Positions 35,175-36,734 of a DNA stretch of 36,734 bases are shown in pieces. How positions within the stretch are numbered: the first letter of the stretch is position 1; each line of letters begins with the position of its first letter. The notes beneath the pieces are model-generated. The model worked only from the letters and a program-made list of their open reading frames with translations, did no database searches and had not been told where the DNA came from. This stretch comes from Bradyrhizobium sp. ORS 375. GTDB lineage: Bacteria; Pseudomonadota; Alphaproteobacteria; Rhizobiales; Xanthobacteraceae. The stretch spans positions 1-36,734 of the forward strand of contig NZ_CAFI01000135.1 of NCBI RefSeq assembly GCF_000239775.1. The letters are read 5' to 3'. A program made the translations under genes and the position numbers.

Positions 35175-35182
35175 GACATCAC

Positions 35183-36220
35183 ATGAAGACCCAAGCTGCC
35201 CTCCTGGTCCAGACTGGCCAGCCGCTCGTGCTCGCCGAGATCGAGACGCCCGCCTTGAAGCCGGGCCAGGTGCTGGTCGAGATCGCCTATTCCGGTGCCT
35301 GCGGCACCCAGGTGATGGAGTGGCGCGGCGACAAGGGCGAAGACAAATGGGTGCCGCATTGCCTCGGCCATGAGGGCACCGGCACGGTGATCGAGACCGG
35401 CAGCGCCGTCACCAAGGTCAAGGTCGGCGACAAGGTCGTGCTGTCCTGGATCAAGGGCACCGGCATCGAGGCCGGCGGCGCCGTCTATGATTGGGACGGC
35501 AAGAAGGTCAACGCCGGCGGCGTCACCACCTTCCAGCGTCACTCGGTGGTCAGCGAGAACCGCCTGACCCTGCTGTCGCCGGACCTGCCGATGGATGTCG
35601 CGGTGCTGCTCGGCTGCGCCGCGCCGACCGGCATGGGCGCAGTCTACAACGTGCTGAAGGTGCAGCCGGGCGACGCGGTCGCCGTGTTCGGCACCGGCGG
35701 CATTGGCCTCAACGCGCTGATGGCCGCCGCCCTCGCCGGCGCGATGCCGGTGATCGGCATCGATCCCAACCCGACGCGTCGCGCGCTGGCGCAGATCTAC
35801 GGCGCGACCCATGTCATCGACGCGGCCTCCGACGTGCTGGCCGAGATCAAGAAGATCGTGCCGCAGGGCGTTGATCTCGCGGTCGAATCCTCCGGCATTC
35901 CGGGCGTGATGGATCAGGCGATCAACGCCACCCGCCAGCAGGGCGGCCGCGCGGTCGTGATCGGCAATGCCAAGCACGGCGCGGCGCTGACCCTGAACCC
36001 CGGCGTCTTCAACCAGGGCAAGAGCCTGCTCGGCACCTGGGGCGGCGACAGCGTGCCGGATCGCGATTACGGGCGCTACGGCCGGCTCTTGAGCTCCGGC
36101 CGCTTCCCGGTGCGCGACCTCCTGTCCAAGCCCTACAGCCTCGCCCAGGCTGACCAGGCGCTGCAGGACCTCGCCGCCGGCAAGGTCGGCCGTCCGCTGA
36201 TCGACATGTCGCTGGCTTAA
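35183..36220 (+). CDS. Zinc-type medium-chain dehydrogenase (MDR) lacking structural-zinc cysteines
   Basis: The 345-residue MDR-superfamily alcohol/polyol dehydrogenase retains the catalytic zinc ligands C40 (GACGT), H63/E64 (GHEGTG) and C145 (LLGCAAPTG), and has the NAD-binding GTGGIG loop. The lobe that normally holds four structural-zinc cysteines (about 87-112) contains none. It likely oxidises or reduces a hydroxyl/keto group of a sugar or cyclitol intermediate. It belongs to the operon, 8 bases after transketolase-C and 9 before the HAD gene. Substrate unknown. Confidence 0.88.
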   Translation: MKTQAALLVQTGQPLVLAEIETPALKPGQVLVEIAYSGACGTQVMEWRGDKGEDKWVPHCLGHEGTGTVIETGSAVTKVKVGDKVVLSWIKGTGIEAGGAVYDWDGKKVNAGGVTTFQRHSVVSENRLTLLSPDLPMDVAVLLGCAAPTGMGAVYNVLKVQPGDAVAVFGTGGIGLNALMAAALAGAMPVIGIDPNPTRRALAQIYGATHVIDAASDVLAEIKKIVPQGVDLAVESSGIPGVMDQAINATRQQGGRAVVIGNAKHGAALTLNPGVFNQGKSLLGTWGGDSVPDRDYGRYGRLLSSGRFPVRDLLSKPYSLAQADQALQDLAAGKVGRPLIDMSLA

Positions 36221-36229
36221 GATCAGGCC

Positions 36230-36734
36230 ATGCGGATCGGGATCGACTTCGACAACACGATCGCCTGCTATGACGGCGTGTTTCATGCGGCCGCGCTGGA
36301 GCGCGGCCTGATCCCGGCCGACCTCGGCCGCGACAAGAATAGCGTGCGCGACCATCTCAACGGCTCGGGGCGCAAGGACGACTTCACCGAGCTGCAGGGC
36401 TATGTCTACGGCGCCCGCATGGACCTGGTGTCGCCCTACCCCGGCTTCGCCGAGTTCGTGACCGCGGCCCGCGCCGCCGGCCACGACCTGTTCATCGTCA
36501 GCCATAAGACCAAGCACCCCATTCTCGGGCCCAAGCACGACATGCACGCCGCCGCGCGCGGCTTCCTGATCGATCGCGGCCTGATGGGATCGGCCGCCAG
36601 CCAGATCGCGCCTGACAGGGTGTTCTTCGAACTGACCAAGGACGAGAAGGTCGCCCGCGCACATGCGTTGGCCTGCGAGGTCTTCGTCGACGATCTGCCG
36701 GAGATCCTGGGCATGAGCGGATTCCCGGACGGCA
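36230..36734 (+). CDS. HAD-superfamily hydrolase, truncated by window end
   Basis: ATG 36230 starts 9 bases after the dehydrogenase stop, and the frame is open through the end of the window (168 codons). HAD motif I is DFDNT at residues 6-10 (D6 and D8), motif II the Ser in FIVSHKTK, motif III the Lys of TKDEK, and motif IV FVDDLPE. It is probably a sugar phosphatase playing the GmhB-like dephosphorylation step, though sequence alone does not prove the substrate. The 3' end is outside the window. Confidence 0.85.
   Translation, partial: MRIGIDFDNTIACYDGVFHAAALERGLIPADLGRDKNSVRDHLNGSGRKDDFTELQGYVYGARMDLVSPYPGFAEFVTAARAAGHDLFIVSHKTKHPILGPKHDMHAAARGFLIDRGLMGSAASQIAPDRVFFELTKDEKVARAHALACEVFVDDLPEILGMSGFPDG

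Overview
The window is high-GC DNA with the gene content of an alphaproteobacterial surface-polysaccharide (LPS O-antigen/exopolysaccharide) region. The style (bounded palindromic intergenic repeat at the left end, SPINDLY-type transferases, OafA acyltransferases, GC-rich codons) suggests Bradyrhizobium or a close relative; this is an inference from sequence style, not from a marker gene. No rRNA, tRNA, CRISPR array, transposase or phage gene was seen.

Left part (1-14.4 kb). A palindrome-bounded intergenic repeat is followed by a minus-strand pair, a Gfo/Idh/MocA dehydrogenase and a DegT/DnrJ aminotransferase, resembling the WbpB-WbpE steps that make 3-amino-uronic acid sugars. A plus-strand secreted DUF1223 protein (2881-3594) comes next. 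A compact six-gene minus-strand run (14248 down to 3604) then encodes a WbpO/TviB-type nucleotide-sugar dehydrogenase, a UDP-glucuronate 4-epimerase-like SDR, a bifunctional ManC, and three tandem paralogous TPR plus SPINDLY-like glycosyltransferases. Each paralog is 739 residues when read from a shared TTG start.

Middle part (14.4-28.1 kb). This is a mosaic of short units on both strands: a flippase-like membrane protein, an asparagine synthase (asnB), two OafA-type acyltransferases with fused SGNH domains, a TIGR04372-type glycosyltransferase translationally coupled to the first of them, a third acyltransferase lacking SGNH, and an MBOAT/SGNH pair like AlgI plus its partner. Together these look like an O-acyl decoration module. 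One gene (21789-23840) is visibly less GC-rich than its neighbours.

Right part (28.4 kb to the end). A plus-strand run of at least nine genes looks like a dedicated unusual-sugar pathway: a cytidylyltransferase-kinase fusion in the reverse domain order of HldE, a sugar-1-phosphate nucleotidyltransferase, two atypical SDRs, a GmhA-like SIS isomerase, a split transketolase pair, a zinc-type medium-chain dehydrogenase, and a HAD hydrolase cut by the window end. It parallels the GDP/ADP-heptose toolkit (isomerase, kinase, nucleotidyltransferase, HAD phosphatase) but adds a transketolase, suggesting carbon-skeleton rebuilding of a higher-carbon sugar. This operon is the best candidate for an undescribed pathway; the tandem SPINDLY triplet is the second.
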